NCBI RefSeq assembly: GCF_008000935.1
Contig: NZ_CP042831.1
Location: 248,001 to 312,000 of the forward strand
Origin: Flavobacterium alkalisoli
Lineage (GTDB): Bacteria; Bacteroidota; Bacteroidia; Flavobacteriales; Flavobacteriaceae
Direction: 5' to 3'
DNA: 64,000 bases
This document shows, piece after piece, positions 46,813 through 56,049 of this stretch. Numbering within the stretch: the stretch's first letter is position 1; each line of letters starts with the position of its first letter. A model generated the notes under the pieces. That model was not told the origin of the DNA. It was given only the letters and a program-made list of their open reading frames with translations, and did no database searches. The translations under genes were made by a program, and so were the position numbers.

Positions 46813-46988
46813 AGATTAAATAACCGTTACAAACAATCGGATTTTAGAGCCTCTATAGTAAACCCAATATGTACTTCCACGCTTATACTTTTAAACTGAG
46901 CCAATACATTACCCTAGCAAGAAAATAACAGGCATCGAGATAAAACAGGGAGTGTTGCCATAACCTGCATAGCAAAATAAGCATTATA

Positions 46989-47591
46989 CTATCCGTTAAA
47001 AAGCCTGTTTCTTTTAATATCTTTCCCCTTCCTGATTTGCCATGCATGATAGCAACTGGGTACATCGTGCGTCCATTGCGGCAAAAACAGGATAATAAGA
47101 TAAACATCCAAATGGGAAATTAAGGCAAAAGCTACAGCCAGGGTAAAAGTCCAGCCCGCGAAGCCGAAACCAATTATACCCACAAAAGCAATAAACAGTG
47201 TTATACCCCACAATTTTGAAAGAAAAGCATGGGTACAGGTCTCCTTCCCAAACTTTATGATACTGAATACATAAGTAAGCCCCTCCATAACAAATATCAT
47301 AATTACGGCATATTTATTATGCTGTACAAGTACCGGATTAAGTACCCAGGCACACCATCCGGCAGAAAGCCAGAAAAGCAAATCGGTCTGACTATCCATT
47401 CTTCTCAATTTCTCGTTTGAGACACCTGTACTTCTCGCTATTATTCCGTCGAATATATCCGACAGTATCCCTAACAGCAACAAAACAACTATCGAAAGCC
47501 TGGCTTCATCTCCGTAGGCGTAAGCCAGCACAATCATTACTGGAGCAAGCAGAAACCGAAATCCGATTAATAAAAGTGGTACATTTTTCAT
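46989..47591 (-). CDS. CDP-alcohol phosphatidyltransferase-like membrane protein
   Basis: 200 residues with about five or six hydrophobic helices. Seen: the CDP-OH-P motif LLGILSDIFDGIIAR...LRRMDSQTD with Asp45, Asp48, Gly49, Ala52-Arg53, Asp66 and Asp70 at the canonical spacing. The second glycine of the motif (G in AR-x8-G-xxx-D-xxx-D) is Leu62. The family joins CDP-diacylglycerol to an alcohol to make phospholipid head groups. The altered residue leaves the activity open. It is a single gene. The 176 bases downstream (46813-46988) hold nothing recognisable. Confidence 0.78.
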   Translation of the reverse strand: MKNVPLLLIGFRFLLAPVMIVLAYAYGDEARLSIVVLLLLGILSDIFDGIIARSTGVSNEKLRRMDSQTDLLFWLSAGWCAWVLNPVLVQHNKYAVIMIFVMEGLTYVFSIIKFGKETCTHAFLSKLWGITLFIAFVGIIGFGFAGWTFTLAVAFALISHLDVYLIILFLPQWTHDVPSCYHAWQIRKGKDIKRNRLFNG

Positions 47592-47691
47592 AGTAAGCTG
47601 ATTTAAAGTTCAAATCAAAACTATTGTGTATATTGCAATTAGGTTTGCAGTAATAAATTAAATATCAAATCTTTTTTGCGATTTTCACAAA

Positions 47692-48648
47692 ATGAACAAT
47701 CAGGAGAAGCTATTAAAAACCATACGGAAACAAAGTAAATCATCATCACTGATAGATGAAGTTGCCGGTATTTTAAACATCAGCTATGATGCCGCACACA
47801 GGAGGATATCCCAAAAGAGTAAATTTACCATAGAGGAAACCATAGCACTCTGCCATCACTACTCCCTTTCCATGGACTTGCTTTTTGGAGGTTCTGATAA
47901 GGTAATAGTTGAAAAGACTTCCGAAATAAAAACAATGGAAGACCTTACTGGTTATTTCCGGGAATCAGCGCAAAAACTCGAAGCTTACAAAAAACTCACT
48001 GACACCATAATGTACTATTCCGCAAAAGACATCCCTTTATTTCACACCATTAGCGGAACCGTGTTATCTAAATTCAAGTTATATGTATGGCTAAACCTTC
48101 TTAATGGCAAACAACACGAAAGTTTTGAAAACTTTACGGTAAACAGTTCGCTCCTTGAACACAGCAATAAACTCAACGAGGTATATAAAAGTGTTCAGGT
48201 AAATGAGATATGGAATGACACAACCATTAACAGCACCATACAACAGATATTTTATTTTTTTCAGTCAGGGCTGCTTTCCCTGTCCAGCGCAACATTGATA
48301 TGTGAGGACCTGAAAGCCATACTTACTGAAGCCGAACAAAAATGTTCCAAAAACGATTCGGGCTATCATCTGTATTATAACGAGTTGTTATTACTAAATA
48401 ATAATGTGCTTTTATCGTCTGTAAAACAAAAATCTCTTTTTGTACCTTATACCATGCTTGGGTATTTTATAACGGTAGATCCGGACACATGCCGTAATGC
48501 GGAAGAGTATTTCAGTCATCAGATAAGGAACTCGAAATCACTTAATCAGTCTGGCACAAGGGACAGGAAACTGTTCTTTAACCGTATGCATCAAAAAATA
48601 GATTTCTATCTGCAAAAAATGAACAGTGAACTGGATTTTAATTTCTAA
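47692..48648 (+). CDS. HTH-type DNA-binding regulator
   Basis: 318 residues. The N terminus (about 10-65) holds a helix-turn-helix: SLIDEVAGILNISYDAAHRRISQKSKFTIEETIALCHHYSLSMD. A linker (VEKTSEIKTMEDL) follows, then a ~230-residue helical domain typical of flavobacterial regulators of this type (LTDTIMYYSAKDIPLFH). No known sensor motif. The effector is unknown. Divergent from the CDP-alcohol transferase-like gene with 100 bases between starts. Confidence 0.8.
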   Translation: MNNQEKLLKTIRKQSKSSSLIDEVAGILNISYDAAHRRISQKSKFTIEETIALCHHYSLSMDLLFGGSDKVIVEKTSEIKTMEDLTGYFRESAQKLEAYKKLTDTIMYYSAKDIPLFHTISGTVLSKFKLYVWLNLLNGKQHESFENFTVNSSLLEHSNKLNEVYKSVQVNEIWNDTTINSTIQQIFYFFQSGLLSLSSATLICEDLKAILTEAEQKCSKNDSGYHLYYNELLLLNNNVLLSSVKQKSLFVPYTMLGYFITVDPDTCRNAEEYFSHQIRNSKSLNQSGTRDRKLFFNRMHQKIDFYLQKMNSELDFNF

Positions 48649-48719
48649 GTTTATCAAACACTATTGCCAGATAAAAATTAATACCCGAAATTAGGATTCG
48701 CAAATACAAACTAATACCA

Positions 48720-50252
48720 ATGGCAGATACAGCTCAATTTCTGGACACCATAATAAAAGGATATACTACTAAAGGAGACAAAATAACACTGGGTACAGCC
48801 ATGCTTAACGGCGAGCCTGTAGAAGGTGCTTACGTTAACGTTCCGCTTAAAACCTTAAACAGGCATGGCCTGATTGCAGGCGCTACAGGTACGGGAAAAA
48901 CAAAAACGCTGCAAATACTGGCAGAACACCTTTCAGACAACGGTATTCCGGTATTGATGATGGATATAAAAGGTGACCTTAGCGGTATTGCCAAGCCGGG
49001 CGAAGAAAAAAGTTTTATTACAGAGAGGCATGCTAAGATTGGCCTGCCTTACGAAGCCAAAGGCTTTCCTGTAGAGCTAATGGGCCTCTCTAAACAAGAT
49101 GGTGTAAGGCTTCGCTCTACGGTATCAGAATTTGGCCCGGTATTATTCTCAAGGGTATTAGACCTTAACGATACACAAACAGGCATTATGAGCGTAATAT
49201 TTAAATATTGCGACGATAACAACATGCCTCTGCTGGACCTTAAGGATATAAAAAAAGTACTACAGTACATTACCGATGAAGGTAAGGATGAAATAGAAAG
49301 AGAATACGGCAGGATATCTACCTCCTCTACAGGAGCTATGCTGCGCAGGATAATAGAACTGGAACAGCAGGATGCCAACCTGTTTTTTGGCGAACTCTCT
49401 TTTGAGATAGACGACCTTATGCGTATTAACGACGAGGGCAAAGGCTATGTAAACATTATGAGGCTTACTGATATTCAGGACAAGCCAAAACTCTTCTCTA
49501 CCTTTATGCTGTCTTTACTGGCTGAAATATACAACCAGATGCCGGAAAAAGGAGATGCCGACAGGCCCGAACTGGTTATCTTTATAGATGAGGCACACCT
49601 TATTTTTGATGAGGCAAGCAAAACATTGTTAGACCAGATTGAAACTATAGTAAAACTGATACGCTCTAAAGGAGTAGGCCTGTTTTTTGTAACTCAAAAC
49701 CCTACCGATGTACCAAACGGTGTATTGAGTCAGTTAGGTTTAAAAGTACAGCATGCACTACGCGCCTTTACCGCTACCGACCGTAAAGCCATAAAACTAA
49801 CGGCAGAAAACTATCCTATATCTGAATTCTATAAAACTGATGAAGTAATTACCCAACTGGGTACCGGTGAAGCTTTGATTACCGCACTGAATGAAAAAGG
49901 TATTCCTACCCCGCTTGCAGCAACCATGCTTCGTGCTCCTATGAGCCGTATGGATATTTTAACCGAACCAGAAATAAGCGAAATAAACAACAGCTCCAGG
50001 CTGGTTAAAAAATATGCACAGGAAATAGACCGTGAAAGCGCCTGTGAGATACTTACCAAAAAGATTGAGGGAATAACTGCACAGCAACAGCAGGAAGCGG
50101 AACGCAAAGCCGAAGAAAAAACCGATAGCAAAAAAACTACAACACGCACATCATCTACAGGAAGCACTATTGAAAAACAGATTATAAAAACGGTTACCAG
50201 CGCTACTTTTATAAGAGGTGTTTTTGGGGTATTGAATAAGATGTTTAAGTAG
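48720..50252 (+). CDS. HerA-like ATPase (DUF853 type)
   Basis: 510 residues. P-loop ATPase of the HerA/FtsK-like branch: Walker A IAGATGTGKTKT near residue 53, DIKGDLSGIAKPG, Walker B LVIFIDEAHLIFDEAS, and sensor region LFFVTQNPTDVPNGVLSQLG. A charged Gln/Lys-rich tail (about 440-490) precedes a hydrophobic/basic end (FIRGVFGVLNKMFK). This matches the widespread single-gene DUF853 proteins (E. coli YjgR), whose role is uncertain. There is no NurA nuclease partner nearby. Confidence 0.9.
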   Translation: MADTAQFLDTIIKGYTTKGDKITLGTAMLNGEPVEGAYVNVPLKTLNRHGLIAGATGTGKTKTLQILAEHLSDNGIPVLMMDIKGDLSGIAKPGEEKSFITERHAKIGLPYEAKGFPVELMGLSKQDGVRLRSTVSEFGPVLFSRVLDLNDTQTGIMSVIFKYCDDNNMPLLDLKDIKKVLQYITDEGKDEIEREYGRISTSSTGAMLRRIIELEQQDANLFFGELSFEIDDLMRINDEGKGYVNIMRLTDIQDKPKLFSTFMLSLLAEIYNQMPEKGDADRPELVIFIDEAHLIFDEASKTLLDQIETIVKLIRSKGVGLFFVTQNPTDVPNGVLSQLGLKVQHALRAFTATDRKAIKLTAENYPISEFYKTDEVITQLGTGEALITALNEKGIPTPLAATMLRAPMSRMDILTEPEISEINNSSRLVKKYAQEIDRESACEILTKKIEGITAQQQQEAERKAEEKTDSKKTTTRTSSTGSTIEKQIIKTVTSATFIRGVFGVLNKMFK

Positions 50253-50261
50253 AGTTTAAAA

Positions 50262-50963
50262 ATGAAAACAACTTTAATTACATTATCAGTCCTTCTTATA
50301 GCCTCATTTATCGCAAGAGCATTATTCAACAGACCTTCTGCTAAAATCAATCTATCGGATGGAAAAAAATTTGTTGAAAAACTGGATGAGCTTGGCTACT
50401 TTAAATATGCCGACAAGAAAGACAAAGACTCTCTTAAACAGGAATTGATAACATCTTTCAACCCAAACAATGAACTTGTAACTTTGTGGGATGAGGAAAG
50501 CGGTGCGCCTTTAGATTACAGATATTATTTTTGTGATGGTGAAACATTATTTGAACAGGGTGGTTTTACAGAAATACTCTCGGAACTACAACCAACTTTT
50601 CAAAAAATCGGTTTGGAAATAACCGTTACAGAGCATCAGGAAGAATGGGATACCGAAAACGAATGGCTAAACCACTCTATTACGATAAACAATCAGAAGT
50701 ATACTATTTTTAAAAACTTTAAAGATTATGGTTGGGGTGAAGCGACACAAAGATTAGTTGATATTATTAACGATCAACTATCAAAACAACAAAAAGAAGA
50801 CAGGCTTTATCCTGTGAGTGGCGGAAATGACGGCAGATTAATATTTCTATCCTACAAACAGTATAAATACATCTATAGCATTTACAAAAACCCCGAATGG
50901 AAGCCTCTGGAAATCAAAGAATGGTGTGATATAATGGGAGTAAAATACATGAGCGTAAAATAA
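50262..50963 (+). CDS. Unrecognised protein with N-terminal membrane anchor
   Basis: 233 residues. One N-terminal hydrophobic helix (about 4-23) may be an uncleaved anchor. The rest is soluble and acidic: KFVEKLDELGYFKYADKKDKDSLKQ, YRYYFCDGETLFEQGG, and a Tyr/Lys-rich end (YKQYKYIYSIYKNPEWKPLEIKEWCD). No family recognised. 9 bases after the HerA-like gene, so probably co-transcribed. Confidence 0.65.
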   Translation: MKTTLITLSVLLIASFIARALFNRPSAKINLSDGKKFVEKLDELGYFKYADKKDKDSLKQELITSFNPNNELVTLWDEESGAPLDYRYYFCDGETLFEQGGFTEILSELQPTFQKIGLEITVTEHQEEWDTENEWLNHSITINNQKYTIFKNFKDYGWGEATQRLVDIINDQLSKQQKEDRLYPVSGGNDGRLIFLSYKQYKYIYSIYKNPEWKPLEIKEWCDIMGVKYMSVK

Positions 50964-51039
50964 TTTTCAATTTTCTGTAACTTTTTTGCAACTCGCTACG
51001 TATAACTATCTGAACATATAACTCAGAGGAAGATTTTAG

Positions 51040-51903
51040 ATGAGACAGCTTAAAATTACCAAGCAGGTTACCAACAGGGAAACTGCTTCATTAGACAAGT
51101 ACCTTCAGGAGATTGGAAAAGTAGATTTGATTACTGCGGATGAGGAGGTAGAGTTAGCACAACGAATTAAAGCCGGAGACCAGAGAGCCCTTGAAAAACT
51201 TACCAAGGCCAACCTGCGTTTCGTTGTATCGGTAGCAAAACAATATCAAAACCAGGGATTAACACTTCCCGATCTGATTAACGAAGGAAATTTAGGACTT
51301 ATTAAGGCTGCGCAGCGTTTTGACGAAACGCGTGGTTTTAAATTCATTTCCTATGCCGTATGGTGGATTCGCCAGTCAATTCTTCAGGCACTGGCAGAAC
51401 AGTCACGTATTGTTCGTTTACCACTAAACAAGATTGGTTCCATAAATAAGATTAACAAAATGTATGCTTTGCTTGAGCAGAGCAATGAGCGTGCCCCTTC
51501 TGCAGAAGAAATTGCAAAAGAACTGGACATGACTGTTAACGACGTTAAAGAGAGCATGAAAAACTCAGGACGTCACTTATCAATGGATGCACCGCTTGTT
51601 GAAGGTGAAGACTCTAACCTATACGACGTACTTCGTTCGGGAGAATCTCCAAATCCTGACCGTGAGCTTATCCACGAATCACTTCGCACAGAGATTGAAA
51701 GGGCTCTTGAAACCCTTACTCCGCGTGAGGCAGATGTGGTACGCCTTTACTTTGGTTTGGGTGATCAGCACCCTATGACACTTGAAGAAATAGGTGAAAC
51801 TTTTGACCTTACCCGTGAGCGTGTACGCCAGATTAAGGAAAAAGCAATCCGAAGATTAAAACATACTTCAAGAAGTAAAATTCTTAAGACTTACTTAGGA
51901 TAA
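51040..51903 (+). CDS. rpoD: Primary RNA polymerase sigma factor RpoD
   Basis: 287 residues, the short RpoD of Bacteroidota, which lacks region 1.1. Region 1.2 ([26 protein letters not shown]), region 2 ([31 protein letters not shown]), region 3, and region 4 ([44 protein letters not shown]). This factor should recognise the TAnnTTTG promoters noted above. Transcribed alone. Confidence 0.96.
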   Translation: MRQLKITKQVTNRETASLDKYLQEIGKVDLITADEEVELAQRIKAGDQRALEKLTKANLRFVVSVAKQYQNQGLTLPDLINEGNLGLIKAAQRFDETRGFKFISYAVWWIRQSILQALAEQSRIVRLPLNKIGSINKINKMYALLEQSNERAPSAEEIAKELDMTVNDVKESMKNSGRHLSMDAPLVEGEDSNLYDVLRSGESPNPDRELIHESLRTEIERALETLTPREADVVRLYFGLGDQHPMTLEEIGETFDLTRERVRQIKEKAIRRLKHTSRSKILKTYLG

Positions 51904-52047
51904 ATCGCAAAAGCCAAAAAAGAACTTCCAAAATTCGCTTTTTTAGATTAAATTTGTATTTTGGCTGTCCAAATAAGAAACATTGCGACATAAAAATATT
52001 TAAGACACTTACAGTTCAATAACTGTTCGTTTTTTGATTGATGATTG

Positions 52048-52077
52048 AACTCCGGCTGATTACCGGAGTTTTTTTTT
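52048..52077 (+). terminator. Terminator downstream of rpoD
   Basis: AACTCCGG-CTGATTA-CCGGAGTT with a nine-base T run, about 145 bases after the rpoD stop, giving rpoD a long 3' UTR. Confidence 0.85.
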
Positions 52078-52174
52078 ATTTATGCCTTTAACTTAAATCG
52101 TTGTAAATTTGATAAAAGTTCACAATAACACGGCTTTACGAGGGTTAACATTCCCGTAATTAAAACTTTGCACT

Positions 52175-52182
52175 TATCTTTG
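52175..52182 (+). promoter_or_regulatory. -7 element (TATCTTTG) of rpe
   Basis: Exact TAnnTTTG match 23 bases before the rpe ATG; no good TTG at the ideal -33 distance. Confidence 0.4.
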
Positions 52183-52205
52183 CAAAAATTCATACACAAA
52201 CAATA

Positions 52206-52868
52206 ATGAAAAATACATTAATTGCACCATCTGTGCTTTCGGCAGATTTTGCCAACCTGCAACGCGATATCGAGATGATTAACAATAGTGAGGCCGACTG
52301 GTTCCACATTGATATTATGGACGGCGTTTTTGTACCTAACATCTCTTTTGGTATGCCGGTTTTAGAGGCTATTACACGCCACGCAAAAAAAACCATAGAT
52401 GTGCACCTTATGATTGTAAACCCTGATCAGTACATTAAAACTTTTGCTGCACTGGGCGCTACAAACCTTACCGTTCATTATGAAGCATGCACACACCTGC
52501 ACCGTACCCTGCAGGCTATAAAAGCTGAAGGAATGAAAGCCGGTATTGCTGTTAACCCTCACACTAACGTGGCTCTTTTAGAAGACGTGATAAAAGATAC
52601 CGACGTAGTTTGTATGATGAGCGTTAACCCTGGTTTTGGCGGACAATCTTTCATAGAAAACACATACAGCAAGATAAAACAGCTTAAAGAAATTATTGTT
52701 AAGCACAATGCCCCTACCCTTATTGAAGTAGACGGTGGTGTGAATGACAAAAATGCTAGGCTGCTTGTTGAGGCCGGTGCCGATGTACTTGTTGCCGGAA
52801 ACTTTGTATTTAAGTCGGATAGTCCTACGCAAACTATCGCCGACCTGAAAAAGCTTACATCTTTTTAA
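52206..52868 (+). CDS. rpe: Ribulose-phosphate 3-epimerase
   Basis: 220 residues, normal length. Interconverts ribulose-5-P and xylulose-5-P in the pentose phosphate pathway. TIM-barrel motifs: IAPSVLSADFANL, WFHIDIMDGVFVPNISFG (catalytic Asp and metal site), DVHLMI, MSVNPGFGGQSFI, LIEVDGGVNDKNA and GADVLVAGNFVF. 29 bases before the GH30 gene. Confidence 0.97.
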   Translation: MKNTLIAPSVLSADFANLQRDIEMINNSEADWFHIDIMDGVFVPNISFGMPVLEAITRHAKKTIDVHLMIVNPDQYIKTFAALGATNLTVHYEACTHLHRTLQAIKAEGMKAGIAVNPHTNVALLEDVIKDTDVVCMMSVNPGFGGQSFIENTYSKIKQLKEIIVKHNAPTLIEVDGGVNDKNARLLVEAGADVLVAGNFVFKSDSPTQTIADLKKLTSF

Positions 52869-52897
52869 TTTAATACACTAATCTCAAAACCGCATCT

Positions 52898-54340
52898 ATG
52901 AGAAAGTATCTATTAACCGTCCTGATGGTATCGGGAGTGGCAGCGTTTGCTCAAAACAAGCCCTATACTACTACAGGAAAAAAAGTAACGGTTTATAACA
53001 CCGTTAAAGAAACAAACCAAAGGATAACTCCGGCTAACGGCACCCTTTCTTTTACGGAAAAGAAACAGCCGCTTGAAACGGAAGTATCAGTATTTGTAGA
53101 CCCTACCCACACTTTTCAAAGTGTAATGGGATTTGGGGGAGCTATTACTGACGCTTCTGCCGAGGTATTTGCAAAACTGCCAAAAGACAGACAAAAACAG
53201 TTTCTTGAAGCCTATTACGACAAAGAAAAAGGCATTGGGTACAACCTTGCCCGTACTACCATTCACAGTTGTGACTTTGCTAGCGAAAGCTATACCTATG
53301 TAAAGGAAGGCGACAAAGAATTAAAGTCTTTTGACATTAGCCACGATAAAAAGTACCGTATTCCGCTTATTAAAAAAGCAATTGAGGCTGCAGGTGGCGA
53401 GCTTACACTTTATGCATCGCCTTGGAGTCCTCCTGCTTTCATGAAAAGCAACGGAAGTATGCTAAAGGGTGGTAAATTACTACCTGAATTCTATCAGAGC
53501 TGGGCTACTTACTACACCAAGTTTATTGCTGCTTATGAGAAAGAAGGTATTCCTGTTTGGGGTATCACCATTCAAAATGAGCCAATGGCAACCCAAAAAT
53601 GGGAATCGTGCATTTACACTGGTGAGGAGGAGCGTGATTTCCTTAAAAATTATTTAGGCCCTACAATGCACAAAGCCGGTTATGCCGATAAAAAAATCAT
53701 TGCATGGGATCATAACCGTGATATGTTATTCCAAAGAGCTGCAACAGTTCTTAACGACCCGGAAGCTGCAAAATACCTTTGGGGTATAGGTTACCACTGG
53801 TACGAAACATGGAATGGTGGTTCTCAAATGTTCAACAACCTGAAACTGGTACACGAAACCTTCCCTAACACTAATCTTATCTTTACAGAAGGTTGTAAAG
53901 AACAGTTTAAACTGGAGAACGTTTATGACTGGAAATTGGGTGAGTTATACGGACACAACCTTATCAATGACTTTAACAGCGGTACAACAGCATGGACCGA
54001 CTGGAATATTCTTCTTGATGAAACAGGTGGCCCTAACCATGTTATGAACCTTTGTTTTGCACCTATACATGCCAATACTAAAACAGGCGAGCTTATGTTT
54101 ACCAATGAGTATTACTACATAGGTCATTTCTCGAAGTTCGTTCAGAAAGGAGCTAAAAGAATTGCCTGCTCAACAAGCCGTAGTGCTCTTGAGTCTACCG
54201 CTTTCCTTAACCCTGACGGAAAAACCGTAGTAATTGTAATGAACCGTGGTGAAGAAAAAGTAAACTACTTTGTTTGGATAAACGGTCAGGCAGTAGAAGT
54301 GGAAAGTGCATCACACTCTATACAGACACTTGTTTTCTAA
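52898..54340 (+). CDS. Glycoside hydrolase family 30 (glucosylceramidase-like)
   Basis: 480 residues with a signal peptide (AAFAQ). Acts outside the cytoplasm on beta-linked glucans or glycosylceramide-like substrates; exact substrate unknown. Seen: MGFGGAITDASAEVF, ASPWSPPAFMKSNGSM, acid/base Glu228 in TIQNEPMA, nucleophile Glu331 in IFTEGC, and GTTAWTDWNILLDETGGPNH. A C-terminal beta domain completes the enzyme (SALESTAFLNPDGKTVVIVMNR). No T9SS sorting domain is present. Possibly read through from rpe. Confidence 0.92.
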   Translation: MRKYLLTVLMVSGVAAFAQNKPYTTTGKKVTVYNTVKETNQRITPANGTLSFTEKKQPLETEVSVFVDPTHTFQSVMGFGGAITDASAEVFAKLPKDRQKQFLEAYYDKEKGIGYNLARTTIHSCDFASESYTYVKEGDKELKSFDISHDKKYRIPLIKKAIEAAGGELTLYASPWSPPAFMKSNGSMLKGGKLLPEFYQSWATYYTKFIAAYEKEGIPVWGITIQNEPMATQKWESCIYTGEEERDFLKNYLGPTMHKAGYADKKIIAWDHNRDMLFQRAATVLNDPEAAKYLWGIGYHWYETWNGGSQMFNNLKLVHETFPNTNLIFTEGCKEQFKLENVYDWKLGELYGHNLINDFNSGTTAWTDWNILLDETGGPNHVMNLCFAPIHANTKTGELMFTNEYYYIGHFSKFVQKGAKRIACSTSRSALESTAFLNPDGKTVVIVMNRGEEKVNYFVWINGQAVEVESASHSIQTLVF

Positions 54341-54356
54341 ACCGAAAACTTTCTAT

Positions 54357-54388
54357 AAAAAAGCCTCCCTAAAAAGGAGGCTTTTTTT
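54357..54388. terminator. Bidirectional terminator
   Basis: AAAAAAGCCTCC-CTAAAAA-GGAGGCTTTTTTT between the convergent GH30 gene (stop 54340) and the GlxA-type regulator (stop 54391). Confidence 0.85.
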
Positions 54389-54390
54389 AT

Positions 54391-55353
54391 TTATACCATC
54401 TGTCCGCTAAATTTATCCCTGTACATTTTTGGCGTCATACCCACTGTCTTTTTAAACAGTGACCGGAATGTTTTAAGGTCATTATAGCCTGACTCATACA
54501 TTACCTCCACAATACTTTGCCTGGATTGCTCCAATAACTGCTTAGCGGCTTCAATACGTGTCTTTTGAAGGTACTCTATAGGTGTAATACCCGTCACCTG
54601 CTTAAAGCGCCTTACAAGATTCCTCCTGCTTGCGGGTAAATCTGTAATAATCTCTTCTATTGTATTTCCTTTACTAAAGTTCTTTCTTATCTCTTCCTGA
54701 GCCAGTTTAACCAAATCGTCGCCATGATCTTCCGCAGGCGAGAATGTACCAAAATAGGTCTGTCTGTTACGGTCCATATCTACCGAGAATACTTTTGCAG
54801 CTTTTACAGCTACTTTGCGGCTACAATACACTTCAAGGAGCAGCATCATTAAATGAAAGCTGTTTGTGGCACCTCCGCTAGTATATACCCTATCTTTTTC
54901 GGTAACCACCGCTTCCGATTGCAAAATGACTTTAGGGAATGCCCTTGCAAAAGCTCCTCCGGCATTTATATGGGTTGTAGCCGGTTTATTATCCAGCAGT
55001 CCTGTTGCGCCCAGCAAAAAAGCTCCCGTACAAAAGCTGGCCACTGCTGCCCCTTCCCTATACTGGTGCTGCAACCAAGGAATCCAGCTAAAATTTGGGT
55101 CGGGTGAGTTAGGCATCCATCCCTGCCTGAACGAAGGGATAAGTATAATATCATAATACGTTTCATGATCTGTTGCTTTTGTAACATAACCGGGATATTG
55201 TGTTTCGTGTCCCGGCATATACAGCAGCTCTATAGTAAAGGGTTCTTTTTTATTCTCTTCAGTATAAAAGCGGTTTACAGATTCAAATACATCCAGTATT
55301 GCCGCAACACTTAAAAGTCTGTGGTCTTTTGTTAGTAAAATACCTAATTGCAT
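54391..55353 (-). CDS. GlxA-type transcriptional regulator (DJ-1/PfpI + AraC)
   Basis: 320 residues. N-terminal DJ-1/PfpI-like domain (about 1-180) with Cys in VASFCTGAFLLGATGLL at the nucleophile-elbow position; C-terminal AraC-type DNA-binding domain (about 215-315: SRRNLVRRFKQVTGITPIEYLQKTRIEAAKQLLEQS and YNDLKTFRSLFKKTVGMTPKMYRDKF). Divergent from the doxX cluster across 228 bases, so it is likely its regulator (inference). The signal sensed is unknown. Confidence 0.92.
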   Translation of the reverse strand: MQLGILLTKDHRLLSVAAILDVFESVNRFYTEENKKEPFTIELLYMPGHETQYPGYVTKATDHETYYDIILIPSFRQGWMPNSPDPNFSWIPWLQHQYREGAAVASFCTGAFLLGATGLLDNKPATTHINAGGAFARAFPKVILQSEAVVTEKDRVYTSGGATNSFHLMMLLLEVYCSRKVAVKAAKVFSVDMDRNRQTYFGTFSPAEDHGDDLVKLAQEEIRKNFSKGNTIEEIITDLPASRRNLVRRFKQVTGITPIEYLQKTRIEAAKQLLEQSRQSIVEVMYESGYNDLKTFRSLFKKTVGMTPKMYRDKFSGQMV

Positions 55354-55451
55354 AATCTAAAAATCATATATAATAGTAAATATACCTTTTTTGTCCTAAA
55401 TGCCCCCTCTTAATGACTTCTTAGCGTTCCATACCCAAAGAAACCATCACT

Positions 55452-55459
55452 TAACTTTG
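55452..55459 (+). promoter_or_regulatory. Possible -7 element (TAACTTTG) of the DoxX-DinB cluster
   Basis: Exact TAnnTTTG match 123 bases before the doxX ATG in the regulator/cluster gap. No TTG at -33, which would fit a promoter needing an activator such as the divergent AraC-type protein. Confidence 0.35.
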
Positions 55460-55581
55460 TATTGAACAATAAAAGGGAAAAAATATCCCTCAAAAATAGC
55501 ACAAACTATTATAACGTTTTCGTAAAACGCAAAAAACTAATATTCATATATTTATGATATTAATCCATAAAACCAATTAAG

Positions 55582-56007
55582 ATGAAAGATCTAATTAAAG
55601 TGCAATCGCTAAACACTGATTTAGCAATCCTTTTGTTAAGGTTAATCTTTGGCGGTATGTTCGTTTATTACGGCTTCATGAAAGCTGCAAACTACGAAGC
55701 CATCGCCCCATTGTTTCAGGACATAATAGGCATTGGTGCAAAACTGTCTTTTAACCTTGTAATTTTTGCCGAACTGGTATGCGGTTTCCTTGTGCTTATA
55801 GGGCTGCTTACGCGTTTTGCCATCATCCCGGTATTTATAACTATGATAGTGGCTTACTTTATAGCTCATGCTAACGACAGTTTTGACGTTAAGGCTATCG
55901 CGTTTGTATATATGCTGCTTTGTCTTGTAATTTTTATTCTGGGAAGCGGTAAATACTCGGCCGATGCCGTACTTTTTGGAAAATCATCAGACAAGAGTGA
56001 AGAATAA
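55582..56007 (+). CDS. DoxX family membrane protein
   Basis: 141 residues, four hydrophobic helices. DoxX block: LAILLLRLIFGGMFVYYGFMKAANYEAI, ELVCGFLVLIGLLTRFAIIP, MIVAYFIAHANDSFD. Family members are quinone-linked or thiol-stress membrane proteins; the role here is unknown. First gene of the cluster that continues with DHFR-like, SRPBCC, VOC and DinB proteins. Confidence 0.88.
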   Translation: MKDLIKVQSLNTDLAILLLRLIFGGMFVYYGFMKAANYEAIAPLFQDIIGIGAKLSFNLVIFAELVCGFLVLIGLLTRFAIIPVFITMIVAYFIAHANDSFDVKAIAFVYMLLCLVIFILGSGKYSADAVLFGKSSDKSEE

Positions 56008-56049
56008 CAATATCAATCATCAATCAAATTAAAATCAAAAAAAATTGCT

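Larger units (their letters stand above)
51904..52205. other. Intergenic region rpoD-rpe
   Basis: 302 bases. Holds an imperfect long hairpin (AGCCAAAA 51912-51919 with TTTTGGCT 51959-51966), the terminator at 52048-52077 and the -7 element of rpe. No ORF with coding character. Confidence 0.6.

Noticed and set aside
46883..47107. 74-residue minus-strand ORF near the CDP-alcohol transferase gene
   Set aside because: Overlaps the 3' part of the transferase gene in another frame; no signal or family feature. Could be a shifted tail but adds nothing to the motif-bearing frame.
49829..50350. 173-residue minus-strand ORF over the HerA-like gene end
   Set aside because: Ser/Val/Ile-rich antisense frame without any motif; overlaps two genes on the plus strand.
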